Assembly (NCBI GenBank): GCA_016703945.1 | Contig: JADJBC010000059.1 | Coordinates: 1 to 64,000, forward strand | Source of the DNA: Candidatus Aalborgicola danicus | Lineage (GTDB): Bacteria > Pseudomonadota > Gammaproteobacteria > Burkholderiales > Burkholderiaceae_C | DNA length: 64,000 nucleotides | Direction: 5' to 3' | Shown here: positions 1-10,507 of the stretch, piece by piece | How positions within the stretch are numbered: position 1 is the first letter of the stretch | Layout: each line of letters starts with the position of its first letter | Translations under genes and position numbers: made by a program | The notes under the pieces: generated by a model | Database searches by the model: none | What the model saw: only the letters and a program-made list of their open reading frames with translations | What the model was told of the DNA's origin: nothing

Positions 1-596
1 TTTTGACCGCCCCAAGGACCGGAGTGCCGCCTACGCGCATTTGTCCACTGCCTATATCAATGCCAGCAAGGTCGGCGTTTTTGGGTTGGTCAATGGCGGC
101 AACACGGTGGTCGCAACCCTGGCGACGCCACAACCAACCCGGCGGACACCGACGATCCTCAACCCCTATGCCAACAGCACACCCGCCTCAAAGTCGGCAT
201 TGCCTTCTACGCCGGATGTGGTCTGGCAGACTACCAGTGCGGCACGCAAAAAAATGGCAAACCTGCTTCCTGCTGGGGTGGCCTGTCCGGCAGCAAATGG
301 GCCAGCTACGCCCCCCTGCAAATGCTCCACGGCACTGCGGACAGTACCGTGTCCATTCAGTCCTGCACCACCCGCACCACTTTGGCGCAATCCCAACCTG
401 GCGGTGCCAGCGTCGCGCTTGCCGCTTTCAACAACGCCCAAAGCAGCTTTGACGACAAATCAATGGAGTGGCACTTGTGTCGAGCAGCAGCACACCTAAT
501 AGCTGCGCCAAACAGCAGTCTGATGTTGCGGTAATGAACATCCTGGCGGGGTACCTGAAGTGGCCAGCGCTTCCATGGGTTGCTCGCTGGATATGA
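1..596 (+). pseudogene. Dienelactone hydrolase family protein, 5'-partial and frameshifted
   Basis: The gene enters from the left edge. Three frames read in turn give one alpha/beta hydrolase. The first piece contains the nucleophile-elbow region KVGVFGLVNGGNTVVATLA near 80-120. The second begins LKVGIAFYAGCG near 190. The third is LQMLHGTADSTVSIQSC near 320-360, the acid-loop region, followed by AFNNAQSSFDD, where the catalytic His is usually found; here the expected His position reads Ser, possibly through a base error. At least three single-base indels are needed to join them. The normal nucleophile in this family is Cys or Ser within GxCxG/GxSxG; here the elbow reads GLVNG, so either the residue is lost or the base calls are wrong. 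The reading frame runs to a stop at 594-596, 10 bp before the next gene. Family assignment is from recalled motifs. Confidence 0.55.
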
Positions 597-606
597 TGGC
601 GGAGCC

Positions 607-1388
607 ATGCCCGAGAAACTCACTTCTTCCCGCCCGTCCGCGCAGGCTGCGACCACTGCCAGCAGGTTGCTGGTGGTGGATGATGAGCCAGAGATAAGAA
701 GCCTGTTTGTGTGACTACTTTGGCCGTAGCGGCTTTGAGGTGCAAAGCGCGCGGGATGCGGCTTGCCGCCCGGATCACAGTGGGGCAGCCGCCCGATCTG
801 GCGTTGCTGGACGTCTGCTGGGCGTCAATATGCCCGGCGAAAACGGCCTTTCACTGGCGCGCTGGCTGCGCGATACCGCATCCCCGCATGGGCATCGTGA
901 TGCTGACCAGCGCCGCCGGTATAGTAGTCCGCATCGTGGGTCTGGAACTGGGTGCCGACGACTACATTCCCAAACCCTTTGAGTTGAAGGAAGTATTGGC
1001 CCGCGTACGTGCCCGTGTTACGGCGCAGCCAGTTGCCCGCCGCCACAGTCGGCAGGCAGCCGGGCCTCGGCCACGCAACCGGTCCGGTTTGGACGCTGCA
1101 CACTGGATGTGGATGCGCGCAAGTTTGTGGGGGCGGATGTAACTGAGGTGGAGCTGTCGGCTTCGGGAATTTGACCTGTTGAAACTGTTTGCGCGCCACC
1201 CTAATCGTCCGTTATCGCGCGACCAGATCATGGAGCAGGCGCATCAAAAAAACCGCGGGTGGGAGGTCTTTGACCGGTCGATCGATTTGCATTCTGCGCC
1301 TACGCCGCAAGATTGAGGCCAACCCCGCCAACCCGAAGATTCTCAAGACGGTGCGTAATAGGGTTATGTTTTCACACCGGGAACTTGA
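607..1388 (+). pseudogene. OmpR/PhoB-family response regulator, multiply frameshifted
   Basis: Starts with an ATG at 607 and reads SRLLVVDDEPEIRSLFV before a stop near 716. The protein continues in other frames as DYFGRSGFEVQSARDA, then NMPGENGLSLARWLRD (phospho-acceptor region), then LELGADDYIPKPFELKEVLA (the conserved KPF motif), then a winged-helix output domain (EFDLLKLFARHPNRPLSRDQ, then DRSIDLHILRLRRKIE). It ends in a TVR..VFTPGT-like tail with stop at 1386-1388. All parts of a two-domain REC plus Trans_reg_C regulator are present in order, but at least five indels separate them. The next gene is a histidine kinase starting 1 bp later, so this was a normal two-component operon. Confidence 0.7.
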
Positions 1389-1389
1389 C

Positions 1390-2088
1390 GTGGCAAAGAC
1401 GGTCGCGATCGATCCACCCGCGCAGCCCATGCAGGCGCTGGCTTGTCTGCGCCACGAGATCAACAACCAGTTGGCTATTTTGGCGGGACGCTCCGGAATT
1501 GCTGGAGCTGGATGTCGCACATGAGCCCCACCTGGCAGCCGACGTCAAGGTGATTCGCGACGCCACGGTGCGCAGCATGCGGTCGGTGCGGAGTTTGCTG
1601 AGTTGGTTGCTCAATCGGCGGTCCCGCTGGGTGGCCATGCCCATGGCCAATTTGCTGGACGGGCGCTCGAGGTCTTGGCAAAGCCTCTGGAGCAATCGCG
1701 GCATCATTGTGCAGTGGTGCAGTGTGTGGACCGCGCGGTACAGGTGCGGGGTGTCAAAACTGACATGGAACAAGCCGCCTTGTTCGCCGTTTTTATGCCA
1801 TGCTGGCCCTGGAGGCAAGCCCACCCGGGCAACGCACACTGGGATTGCAATGGTGCTCCATGGCGCCACCGATGCCGGTGTGAGGCCGAAACGGTGGCCA
1901 TGGCCGTCGGTGGTGCCGATGCGCAGGCAACTTGCAAGCCGTGCCCAGTCTGTCGGATGGTGCAACGGGTCCAGGGCGGCGTTGGCGCGCAACGGCGGCC
2001 ATTTCAGTGTCGAAGGTAAAGCGCCTGCGGTGCATTTTGCAGTTGACGTTGCCCGCCAACCCGGATGTTTTGATCCCAGTAGCGGGTA
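1390..2088 (+). pseudogene. Sensor histidine kinase, frameshifted
   Basis: Follows the OmpR-type regulator with no gap; the likely start is GTG at 1390. The H-box region LACLRHEINNQLAILAG (about 1438-1490) is recognisable, with the phospho-accepting His in RHEINN. A helical dimerisation stretch follows in a second frame (PELLELDVAHEPHLAADVKV). The ATP-binding half (about 1750-2080) is scattered over three frames and its N, G1 and G2 boxes cannot be reassembled with confidence. No transmembrane segment or sensor domain is visible before the H box, so the original product was a short cytosolic kinase of roughly 230 residues. It is the partner of the preceding regulator. Confidence 0.55.
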
Positions 2089-2284
2089 GGCCGCAGAGCC
2101 TTTGGTCGACACCAGGTACGTGATTGCATGGGTGGTCGTAAGGGACACAACGTCACGCCTAAATGGAGGGCATTAGGCATCTCTGGTGAAACGCTCCCGG
2201 CGCGGTCACCACAGCCCAGAAGCGTCCTGAATCACGGATAAAGGCGGTTCAACGCCAAAAAGCCGGCATTTCAGCTTTGAGCGG
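2089..2284. other. Intergenic region, nothing recognised
   Basis: This stretch lies between the ends of the convergent histidine kinase and hypothetical genes. I see no convincing hairpin terminator, repeat copy or small gene in it. Confidence 0.4.
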
Positions 2285-2724
2285 TCAAACCTTGCGTAAC
2301 GCAAACGTGTTGGTCGCCGTGCGGAAAAACTCAAACGACTCAACCCCCTCATCGCCCTCCCCCAGCTGGTTAACAAATTCCAGGCGAATCACGGATACGT
2401 GCCCATATTCCACTTTCCCGGCCATGGCTGCTTCGACCAGGGACGCAATCGCCATCGCCTCGGATTCGCGGCTGGATACCGAACTGTCTTTGAACTTGGG
2501 GTTGACCACCGTGACCGTGGACTTGCTGGGCGGTGTGCCGGATACCCACGCTGTTGACTGCATAACCCGCCGCATTGGCGGCGGACTGCAAAAAGATCGG
2601 GAATGGACGACGCTTGCCGGTGCACCTTTTCGACGTCGGTGGTTGTGTCGGCGCTCCACGCCGGTAACAGTGACTGCAATACGCACGCCATCAACCATGT
2701 CGCCGCAGCGGATGAATTTTTCAT
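2285..2724 (-). pseudogene. Hypothetical secreted protein, frameshifted
   Basis: A plausible start at 2724 gives a signal-peptide-like N-terminus (MKNSSAAATWLMACVLQSLL, then PAWSADTTTDVEK). The C-terminal half reads well in another frame: TVTVVNPKFKDSSVSSRESE, later AGKVEYGHVSVIRLEFVNQL, ending at a stop at 2285. The middle cannot be joined without at least two indels. I do not recognise the family. The next gene on the left is convergent and the AraC-type gene on the right is divergent. Confidence 0.35.
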
Positions 2725-2892
2725 ATGAGCTTTCAAAGGTGGCATTTACGCGCAAACGAAGGTCGCGCCTCGCGTGCGCTCTCAGCCGCATCGTCCCTTA
2801 GTCGGTCAGAGAAGTCGGTGCGCGAATGCACATAATGGGCTTTCGGCCCGCCATCGCCCGATCTGCAACCTCATGTTTGAAAAGTCTGAGCC

Positions 2893-4008
2893 GTGTCCTC
2901 CTCCGCTGTCTCATTGTTGTTACTGGTTGCCATGGGGCAAGGTCTGTTCCTGAGCGCATCGCTGTGGTTCTCCAGCCAACACGAACTGCGGGTTGCCAAT
3001 CGTCTGCTTTCGACCTTGGTCCTGCTGTTTGCACTTTTCATCGGGCACGCCTGGCTGGGCGTGAACGGCTTGTTTGGGAGTTATCCGCACCTGGCTACAT
3101 CGGTTGCGACGCTGCCGCTGTTGTGGGCCCGCTGTTGTGGCTGTATCTGCAAAATCTGTTGCAGGGGAGCCGCTACACGGCGCAGTGTGGCCCATGGGCT
3201 GCCGTTTCTGTTGGCGCTGCTGGCCTGGGCGCCTTACTACTTGCAGTCGGCCGATGTGAAGTTGGCCCTGATGGTGCCACGCACCCAGTTGCCGTGGTAC
3301 CTGGGTGTATTTGGGGCCATCAAGGCTATTCATGTGTGCGCCTATGTGCTGCTGAGTTACCGATTGATCGTGCGGACGGATCGCCAGACCCCGGACCAAG
3401 CGCTGGTGCGCAGTCTGCGGCGGCTGACGCTGCTGTTGGGTTGGGGCCTGGGCATCAACGCCGCCGTGTTTGCCGCCGAAATATTCGAACTGCGGTTTCC
3501 GGTTTCCTCCGACACCTGGGGTGCTGCAGTGCTGACCTCTTTTGTGTATGGCCTGGCTTTTACGCCATGCGTTTGCCCATAGGTTACCAGCCGCCGATGC
3601 GTGTGGCGCCACCAGAACCGCCCCGCGCCACACCGGCCTGCTGGCGCCGAATGACCGTGCGCATTTTTTGACAAGCTCACCGCCAGCATGGAGGTGGACC
3701 ATGCCTACCGCGATGGCGAACTGAGTTTGGAACAGCTGGCGGCGAACCTGGCACTGACGGCGCACGAGCGTCCCAACTGATCAACCAGTCGTTTGAAGTC
3801 AATTTCCAGGAATACGTGAATGGCTACCGCGTAAGGGCGCTGCAGGCAGCAATGCGGGACGACGAACCAGGACGTCACCATTCTGGACCTGGCGCTGGCC
3901 GCCGGATTCAACAGCAAGAGTTCCTTAAACCGCGTATTCAAGAACCACACCGGCATGACGCCGTCGCAGTTTCGCAGCGCCAACGCAGGCGGCCAAGGCC
4001 CCAATTGA
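2893..4008 (+). pseudogene. AraC-family regulator with N-terminal membrane domain, frameshifted
   Basis: The N-terminal half is a multi-pass membrane region (about 7 hydrophobic segments, residues 1-220: LLLLVAMGQGLFLSASLWF, LLSTLVLLFALFIGHAWLG, LLLGWGLGINAAVFAAEIF and others). The C-terminal half is an AraC-type helix-turn-helix domain: LSLEQLAANLALTAHE, then SQLINQSFEVNFQEYVNGYR, and finally VTILDLALAAGFNSKSSLNR with FKNHTGMTPSQFRSAN, ending at 4006-4008. Two compensating shifts near 3125 and 3180 restore GPLLWLYLQNLLQGSRYT. Further shifts occur near 3575, 3660, 3770 and 3860. Family members of this build regulate genes in response to a signal sensed at the membrane. The downstream secreted hydrolase is a candidate target, but that is a guess from adjacency. 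Confidence 0.7.
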
Positions 4009-4123
4009 CCATTTGAGGCCTGTATGGCGACAGTCTGACGTCCCAAATCATCATTTGGGGCGCAAGACGGCGCTCCGGTAGCCACACTTCCCGCAGTTCA
4101 ACACTGCATCGGGAAAAAACGCA

Positions 4124-5270
4124 ATGAATCGAAATTTGGTACAAACCACGTTCCTGGCCCTGGCGCTTCTGACCACGGCGGCAATCGCAACCACGCCCAA
4201 GGCCCAGATGGGCGAGACCCCACAACCCCAAGCGACTCTTCTGTCAGCGTCACCCATCCCGGGCTGCGGCTCGACACCGAGCCTGTCGACGGCGACCATC
4301 GCCACCCCTCACAAGCTGGCTGAGCAAGGTTTTGTGCCGATTGGCGGCCAGGAACAGTGGGTCACCCTGAATGGCGAAGACTGTAAGAAACCGGCCATTC
4401 TGTTTCTGCACGGTGGCCCCGGCAATCCGCTCAGTCCCTTCGGCCAAAATTTGTACGGCTCTTGGGCGAAGGACTTCACGCTGGTGCAATGGGACCAGCG
4501 CGGCGCCGGTCAAACCTTCGGGCGCAACCCGGCACGGCAGAGTCCACACTGACCCTGGACCAGATGGTGAACGACGGCATTGCAGTCGCCGAGTGGGTGG
4601 GCCAGCGCCTGGGTCAGAAAAAGCTCATTCTGATGGGCAGCTCATGGGGCAGCGTGCTCGGAGTGCATATGGCCAAACGCCGACCCGATCTGTTCCATGC
4701 TTACGTCGGCACGGCACAAATGGTCAGTTACCAGGCTAACGAGGCCGCCAGTTATGCCCAAACCTTGGCGCTTGCAACGGCAGCGGATGACAAAAGACGG
4801 TGGCCGCCCTGCAGGCCATTGGCCTGCCTCCGCGCACCGATCCGCGCGCCTTTGGTGTGTTGCGCCGCGCCATCCGGGCCTATGAAGGCAAAGTCGCCAC
4901 CCCTGCGCCACGGGCATGGTGGCAGCCCGAGTCGCGATACAGCAGCGCGCAAGCACTGGAGACGTACGAACAAGGCGAGGACTATTCCTTTTTGCAGTTT
5001 GTCGGACCCAACGGCGACGGCATTTTTTCCAAGGTGGACCTGCCGCGCCTGGGGGTACGTTTCGACATTCCCGTCTACCTGGTGCAAGGACAGGAAGACC
5101 TGCTGACACCGCTGTCGGTGACCCAAATCTACTTCGACAGCCTGCAGGCACCCGACAAGATTTTGGTCGTGGTCCCCAAGGCGGGCCACGATCCCAATGA
5201 AGCCCTGCTGGCCGCGCAATATCAGGTGTTAATGGAGCAGGTGACACCCAAAACGCGGAGGGCCGACTAA
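4124..5270 (+). pseudogene. Secreted alpha/beta hydrolase (proline iminopeptidase-like), two frameshifts
   Basis: The N-terminus is a signal peptide (NLVQTTFLALALLTTAAIAT). The oxyanion motif HGGPGNPLSP and WDQRGAGQTFGRN follow, a pattern typical of proline iminopeptidase-type S33 hydrolases. The nucleophile elbow is LILMGSSWGSVLG (middle Ser of GSSWG), the acid loop is VQGQEDLLTPLS, and the catalytic His lies in KAGHDPNEA near the C-terminus. A shift near 4530 and another near 4793 split the gene into three frames; joined, the product is about 380 residues, a normal length with all catalytic residues present. Only two single-base changes separate it from an intact gene, so sequencing error is a serious alternative to true inactivation. 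Confidence 0.75.
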
Positions 5271-5295
5271 CCGCTTTGGGTAAGATGCCGCCACC

Positions 5296-5907
5296 ATGAC
5301 CGCAACCCACATTTGCATCGCCCGCCACGGTGAAACCGACTGGAACAAACGCGGCGTCTTGCAGGGCTGGCTGGACGTGCCCATCAACACGCTGGGCCGA
5401 GCACAGGCGCACGCGCTGGCGGCCAGTCTGGCGGGCGCGGGGTTCGATGCGGTGTGGTCCAGCCCGCTTTCGCGTTCACTTGAAACCGCCGATATCGTCG
5501 CCAGTGCCTTGGGCTTGCCAGCACCTTTTTGCAATGAAGGTCTGAAGGAAAAACACTTTGGCGCCGTGCAGGGCATTCCCAAGACCGAACTGGCTGAACT
5601 CAACCCGGCACTGCTGGAGCAGATTCTGCGGCGCAACCCGGCTGCCGAATTTGCTGGAGGTGAAAGCTTGGATGAGTTTGCGGATCGCGTGTTGGAGGCG
5701 TTAACCGACATCGGGGAGCGCCACCGTGGCGACCGGATATTGGTGGTGACCCACGGCTGGGTCATGGATGTGGTGACGCGCCACATCAGTGGCCTGGCAC
5801 GCCACACGGTGTTACACGTCAAACGCAAGAATGGGGAATGTGTCTGGGTCGAGGTGGCAGAGGAGCTAAAGGCCGCGCAGGCTCTGGTCCACCCGCCAAC
5901 ACCCTGA
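5296..5907 (+). CDS. Histidine phosphatase family protein (phosphoglycerate mutase-like)
   Basis: An intact 203-residue cytosolic phosphatase. The phosphohistidine motif CIARHGETDWN is at residues 7-17, SSPLSRSLETA supplies the second conserved Arg, and LVVTHGWVMD carries the second catalytic His. Length and motifs fit GpmB/CobC-type broad-specificity phosphatases. The C-terminal pattern does not distinguish a cobalamin alpha-ribazole phosphatase from a general phosphomonoesterase, and no cobalamin genes are nearby. It starts 26 bp after the frameshifted hydrolase and ends 5 bp before the dsdA-like gene, so these may be co-transcribed. It is the only clearly intact gene in the first 13 kb. 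Confidence 0.85.
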   Translation: MTATHICIARHGETDWNKRGVLQGWLDVPINTLGRAQAHALAASLAGAGFDAVWSSPLSRSLETADIVASALGLPAPFCNEGLKEKHFGAVQGIPKTELAELNPALLEQILRRNPAAEFAGGESLDEFADRVLEALTDIGERHRGDRILVVTHGWVMDVVTRHISGLARHTVLHVKRKNGECVWVEVAEELKAAQALVHPPTP

Positions 5908-5911
5908 CGCG

Positions 5912-7194
5912 ATGCCCAGCACCCTTGCCAACCTACGGTCAGCTCGGCCACTGATGTGGACCAACCCCCACCGCCAAAGTACCAGCAACGGCAACACGCC
6001 GGTAGGCTTGACCGGTCTGGGTTTGGCCGATATGCATAAGGCCAGTGACCGATTCGAGCGCTTTGCGCCCTTGCTGGCGGACTTGTTTCCAGAGTTGGCC
6101 GAGAGCCAAGGGCGTATCGAGTCCGACCTGCTGGCGGTTCCAGCACTCCAGCAGGCTCTGGGTCTGCCGCCCACCATGGGCAGGCTCTGGATCAAGGCCG
6201 ACCATCTGCTGCCGGTGGCCGGCTCCGTCAAGGCCCGTGGGGGGTTTCACGAGGTGCTGGAACTGACCGAACGTCTGGCCGCCCAACACGATTTGATTCA
6301 ACCGGGTAACGACTACCGCTGTCTCGGCCGGCCAGCGGCCCGCGCGGCATTTGCGCAGTACCAGGTGGCGGTCGGTTCGACCGGCAATCTGGGCATGGCC
6401 ATTGGTGTGTTGGCCGCGGCCCTGGGATTTCGCCCCGTGGTGCACATGTCGGCCGATGCCAAAACATGGAAGAAGAGCGACTGCGCCAACACGGCGTGGA
6501 CGTGCGGGAACATACTGGCGACTATGAACAAGCCGTTGCGATGGGCCGCCAACTGGCAGATGCTGACCCGTTGTGCCATTTTGTCGACGACGAGCGCTCG
6601 CTGTCGCTCTTCATGGGTTACAGCGCAGCGGCCCTGCACTTGCGCAGCCAATTGCAGGCGGCAGGTGTCGTGGTGGATGCGCAGCATCCGCTGTTGGTCT
6701 ACCTGCCCTGCGGCGTAGGCGGCGCACCGTCCGGCATTGCCTGGGGCTTGCACCAAGTCCTGGGTGACCATGTGCACTGCTATTTTGCTGAGCCGGTGCA
6801 GTCGCCTTGCTTTCTGGCTCACCTGCTGGCGCCGCCTGGAAGTCACCCATCGGTGTATGACCTGGGCCTGAGCAATCAGACCGAGGCTGATGGGCTGGCT
6901 GTGCCCCGCGCATCGGTGCTGGCTGCGGACACCATGCGGCCCCTGCTGGCGGGGGTGTTCACGGTAGAAGACCAGACCCTGTTTGATCATCTGGCCCTGG
7001 TCCTTCAGACCGAGGGCCTGCGCATAGAACCATCGGCCGCCTCCGGTTTCAGCGGACCGGCTTATCTGCGTGACAGCCTCCTGGCTGTGCCGGGCGCCAA
7101 TCACATGGTGTGGACCACCGGCGGGCTGCTGGTGCCGGATGCTCAGTTTGAGAGTTTTCTACGCCGGGCAGTTCGCAGGGAAACCGGCATCTAA
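5912..7194 (+). pseudogene. dsdA: D-serine ammonia-lyase, one frameshift
   Basis: PLP enzyme converting D-serine to pyruvate and ammonia. The first frame carries LWIKADHLLPVAGSVKARGG, in which Lys107 would form the internal aldimine, and VAVGSTGNLGMAIGVLAAAL, the phosphate-binding glycine loop. After a one-base loss near 6475 (within the run coding TWKK-ERLRQHGVDVREH) the second frame continues normally with LVYLPCGVGGAPSGIAWGLH and ends at 7194. The joined product is about 427 residues, the usual size for DsdA. A single base separates this from an intact gene. No DsdC-type regulator or DsdX permease is adjacent. Confidence 0.8.
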
Positions 7195-7270
7195 CCTGCC
7201 ATCCCCTTGCGCGTGCAACGTCTGGCGTTGATGGCGGCCAGAAGCAAAAAGAGTTGTTACGAGGCTAATT

Positions 7271-7316
7271 GGCCTCTAGCCCTCGTATCTATTGCGTGAG
7301 CAGCTATTGAATTAGG
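7271..7316 (-). repeat. 49-bp dispersed intergenic repeat, copy A (5' arm degraded)
   Basis: On the minus strand the element reads ATAGC-TGCTCACGCA-7 nt-CGAGGGCTAGAGGCC, in exact register with the other six copies, but the leading GCTAT arm is lost. It lies between the dsdA-like gene and the restriction island. Confidence 0.7.
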
Positions 7317-7398
7317 AGTAAATCGGCTTCCTACTGGCTTATTTAGACTACTTTTGGATGCCCCAACCGGGCAGGCTAAGGCCTAGAATCGATCAACC

Positions 7399-7417
7399 GG
7401 CGCCGAGGCGCCTTTTT
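7399..7417 (+). terminator. Rho-independent terminator before hsdR
   Basis: A perfect GGCGCC-GA-GGCGCC stem is followed by five T residues and then CTG. It can end transcription from the 5.3-7.2 kb genes and insulate the restriction operon, whose first start codon lies about 30 bp downstream. The rest of 7195-7445 holds only repeat copy A and no gene that I can see. Confidence 0.6.
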
Positions 7418-7445
7418 CTGTCAGCCTGATCGTTTCACTCCGCCC

Positions 7446-10400
7446 ATGACCCCATCCAACTTCACCTACGACCAACCCGCCAGCAAGCCGAGTCACGTCG
7501 TCAAGGAAGAGCAGATTGAATACGGCTTCATCGGCAAGCTGCAGGGGCTGAAATACGAATACCGCCCCGACATCCGTGACCGTGCCACGCTGGAGCGCAA
7601 CTTTCGCGAGAAGTTTGAGGCGCTAAACCGCGTCAAGCTGTCCGACGGCGAGTTTGTCCGCCTGCTGGACGAAATTGTCACCCCCGACGTGTTCACAGCC
7701 GCCCGCGCCTTGCGCGGCATCAACGCCTTCACCCGCGAAGACGGCACTCCGCTGAACTACACCTTGGTCAACATCAAAGACTGGTGCAAAAACACCTTCG
7801 AGGTCGTCAACCAACTGCGCATCAACACCGACTACAGCCACCACCGTTTGATGTGCTCATTCTCATCAACGGCGTGCCATGTGTGCAGATTGAGCTGAAA
7901 ACACTGGGCATCAACCCGCGCCGCGCCATGGACAGATCGTTGAATACAAAAACGACCCCCGGCAATGGCTACACCAAGACGCTGCTGAGCTTCTTGCAGC
8001 TCTTCATCGTCAGCAACCGCACTAACACTTACTACTTCGCCAACAACAACGCGCGGCACTTTGCGTTCAATGCGGACGAGCGATTTTTGCCCATCTACCA
8101 GTTTGCTGACGAAGAGAACGCGAAGATCACCCAGCTCGACGAGTTTGCTCAACGGTTCCTCGTCAAATGCACGCTGGGCCAAACCATCAGCCGCTACATG
8201 GTGCTGGTTGCTGCTGAGCAAAAGCTGATGATGATGCGGCCGTATCAGGTGTATGCGGTCAAACAAATCGTGGACTGCATTCACCAAAACTGCGGCAACG
8301 GCTACATCTGGCACACCACAGGCAGTGGCAAAACGCTCACGTCCTTCAAAGCATCCACGCTGCTCAAGGACAACCCCGACATTGGAAGTGCCTCTTTGTG
8401 GTGGACCGAAAGGACCTTGACCGCCAGACCCGCGAGGAATTCAACCGCTTCCAGGAAGGCTGCGTGGAGGAGAACACCAACACCGCTGCACTGGTGCGAA
8501 GGCTGCTGTCTGACGACTATGCCGACAAGGTGATCGTCACCACCATCCAGAAGCTGGGCTTGGCGCTGGATGAAAACAGCAAACGCAATAGACATCAAGC
8601 AAAAGCGGAAGGCCACTTACAAAGAGCAGTTGGCACCGTTGAGCGACAAGCGCATCGTGTTCATATTTGACGAATGCCACCGCTCCCAGTTCGGCGCAAA
8701 CCACGACGCCATCAAAGAATTCTTCCCCAAGGCGCAACTCTTCGGATTCACCGGCACGCCAATCTTTGAAACCAATGCCACGGCCAAACAATTTGAGGGA
8801 GAAGAGGGCCAGTTCCGCACCACGGAAGACATCTTCCAAAAACAGCTGCACGCCTACACCATCACCCACGCCATTGAAGACACCAACGTGCTGCGATTCC
8901 ACGTGGATTATTTCAAGCCCGAAGGCAAGAACCCGCCCAACCCGGGCGAAGCTCTGGCTAAAAAGGCGGTAATCGAAGCCATCCTCGCCAAGCACGACAC
9001 CGCTACCGCCAGCCGCCGCTTCAACGCGGTGCTGGCCACCGCCAGCATCAATGACGCCATCGAATACCACGCCCTATTTCAAAGCCAGCAAGAAGCCAAG
9101 CAGAAGGCCGACCCCAGTTTTGTACCGCTGAACATCGCCTGCGTGTTCTCGCCCCCTGCCGATGGCGACGCCGATGTGAAGCAATTGCAGCAAGACCTGC
9201 CAACGGAAAGAGAAAACAACCAGGAAGACCCCGAGGGCAAAAAGGCTGCCCTCAAAGCCATCCTGGCCATTTACAACGCCCGCTATGGCACCAACCACAG
9301 CATCGGTGAGTTCGACACGTACTACAAGGACGTGCAAAAGCGCATCAAAGACCAGCAATGGCCGAATGCCGACTTCCCCGCAGCCAAGAAAATCGACATC
9401 ACCATCGTGGTGGACATGTTGCTCACAGGCTTTGACAGCAAATACCTCAACACCCTGTACGTTGACAAAAACCTCAAGTACCACGGCTTGATACAGGCTT
9501 TTTCGCGCACCAACCGCGTGCTCAACGGCACCAAGCCTTACGGCAACATCCTGGACTTTCGCCAGCAACAAGCCAATGTGGACGCAGCCATTGCCTTGTT
9601 CTCCGGCGAGAAATCGGGCGAAGAGGCTCGCACCATCTGGCTGGTGGACAAAGCTCCGGTTGTCATCCAGAAGCTGGACGCCGCAGTGACCGTGCTGGCC
9701 GACTTCATGCAAAGCCAGGGCCTGGCCTGTACGCCCGATGCCGTGCACAGCCTCAAGGGGGACGACGCGCGCGCTGCCTTCATCAAAAACTTCAAGGAAG
9801 TGCAGCGCCTCAAAACCCAGCTCGATCAATATACCGACCTCACTGAAGATAACGCTACCGCCATCGAGCACATCTTGCCCGCAGAAAACCTGCAAGGCTT
9901 TCGCGGTGCGTACCTCGAAACCGCCCAGCGCCTCAAGCAGCAGCAAGCCCAGCAGGACAAAGGTGGCGATACGAAAGGCGATGACGCGGCCGATGTGGAC
10001 CAGCTCGACTTCGAGTTTGTGCTCTTCGCCAGCGCGGTGATCGACTACGACTACATCATGGGCCTCATGTCCCGCTACTCGCAGGGCACCGGCAAACAGA
10101 AGATGACCAAGGATGAGCTGATCGGCTTGATCCTGGCCGATGCCAAGTTCATGAACGAGCGCGACGACATTGCTGCCTACATCAACACACTGAAGGCAGG
10201 TGAAGGCTTGAGCGAGACCGCCATCCGCGAGGGCTACACCCGGTTCAAGCGAGAGAAAGACGGTGTCGAGTTGGGCTCTATAGCTATCCGGCACCAACTT
10301 GCACCCGCCGCCCTACAAACCTTTGTGGACGGCATCCTGCAGCGCATGATTTTTGATGGCGAGGCGCTGAGTGACCTGATGGCCCCGCTGGACCTGGGCT

Positions 10401-10507
10401 GGAAAGCCCGCGCCCAGGCCGAGCTGGCGCTGATGAAAGAGCTGGTGCCCTTACTGAACAAGCGTGCACAGGGTCGTGACATTTCTGGTTTGAGCGCGTA
10501 TGAGTGA
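7446..10507 (+). pseudogene. hsdR: Type I restriction endonuclease, HsdR subunit, three frameshifts
   Basis: The motor and nuclease subunit of a type I R-M enzyme. The nuclease core is VLILINGVPCVQIELKT (PD-(D/E)xK-type, E-x-K present) near 7850-7900. Superfamily 2 helicase motifs follow: Walker A HTTGSGKTLTSFKA near 8310, FVVDRKDLDRQT, the DEAD-like IFDECHRSQFG near 8670, FGFTGTPIF near 8740, and LIQAFSRTNRVLNG (motif VI) near 9490. The C-terminal part is helical and ends at 10507, overlapping the hsdS start by 8 bp. One-base shifts near 7846, 8388 and 8585 break the 5' third; everything after 8590 is open for 645 residues. Joined, the protein is about 1,020 residues, a normal HsdR length. 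Confidence 0.85.

Noticed and set aside
7195..7445. tRNA gene or integrase attachment site at the edge of the R-M island
   Set aside because: No cloverleaf, TTCGA-type T-loop or direct repeat could be found; only repeat copy A and a terminator are present.
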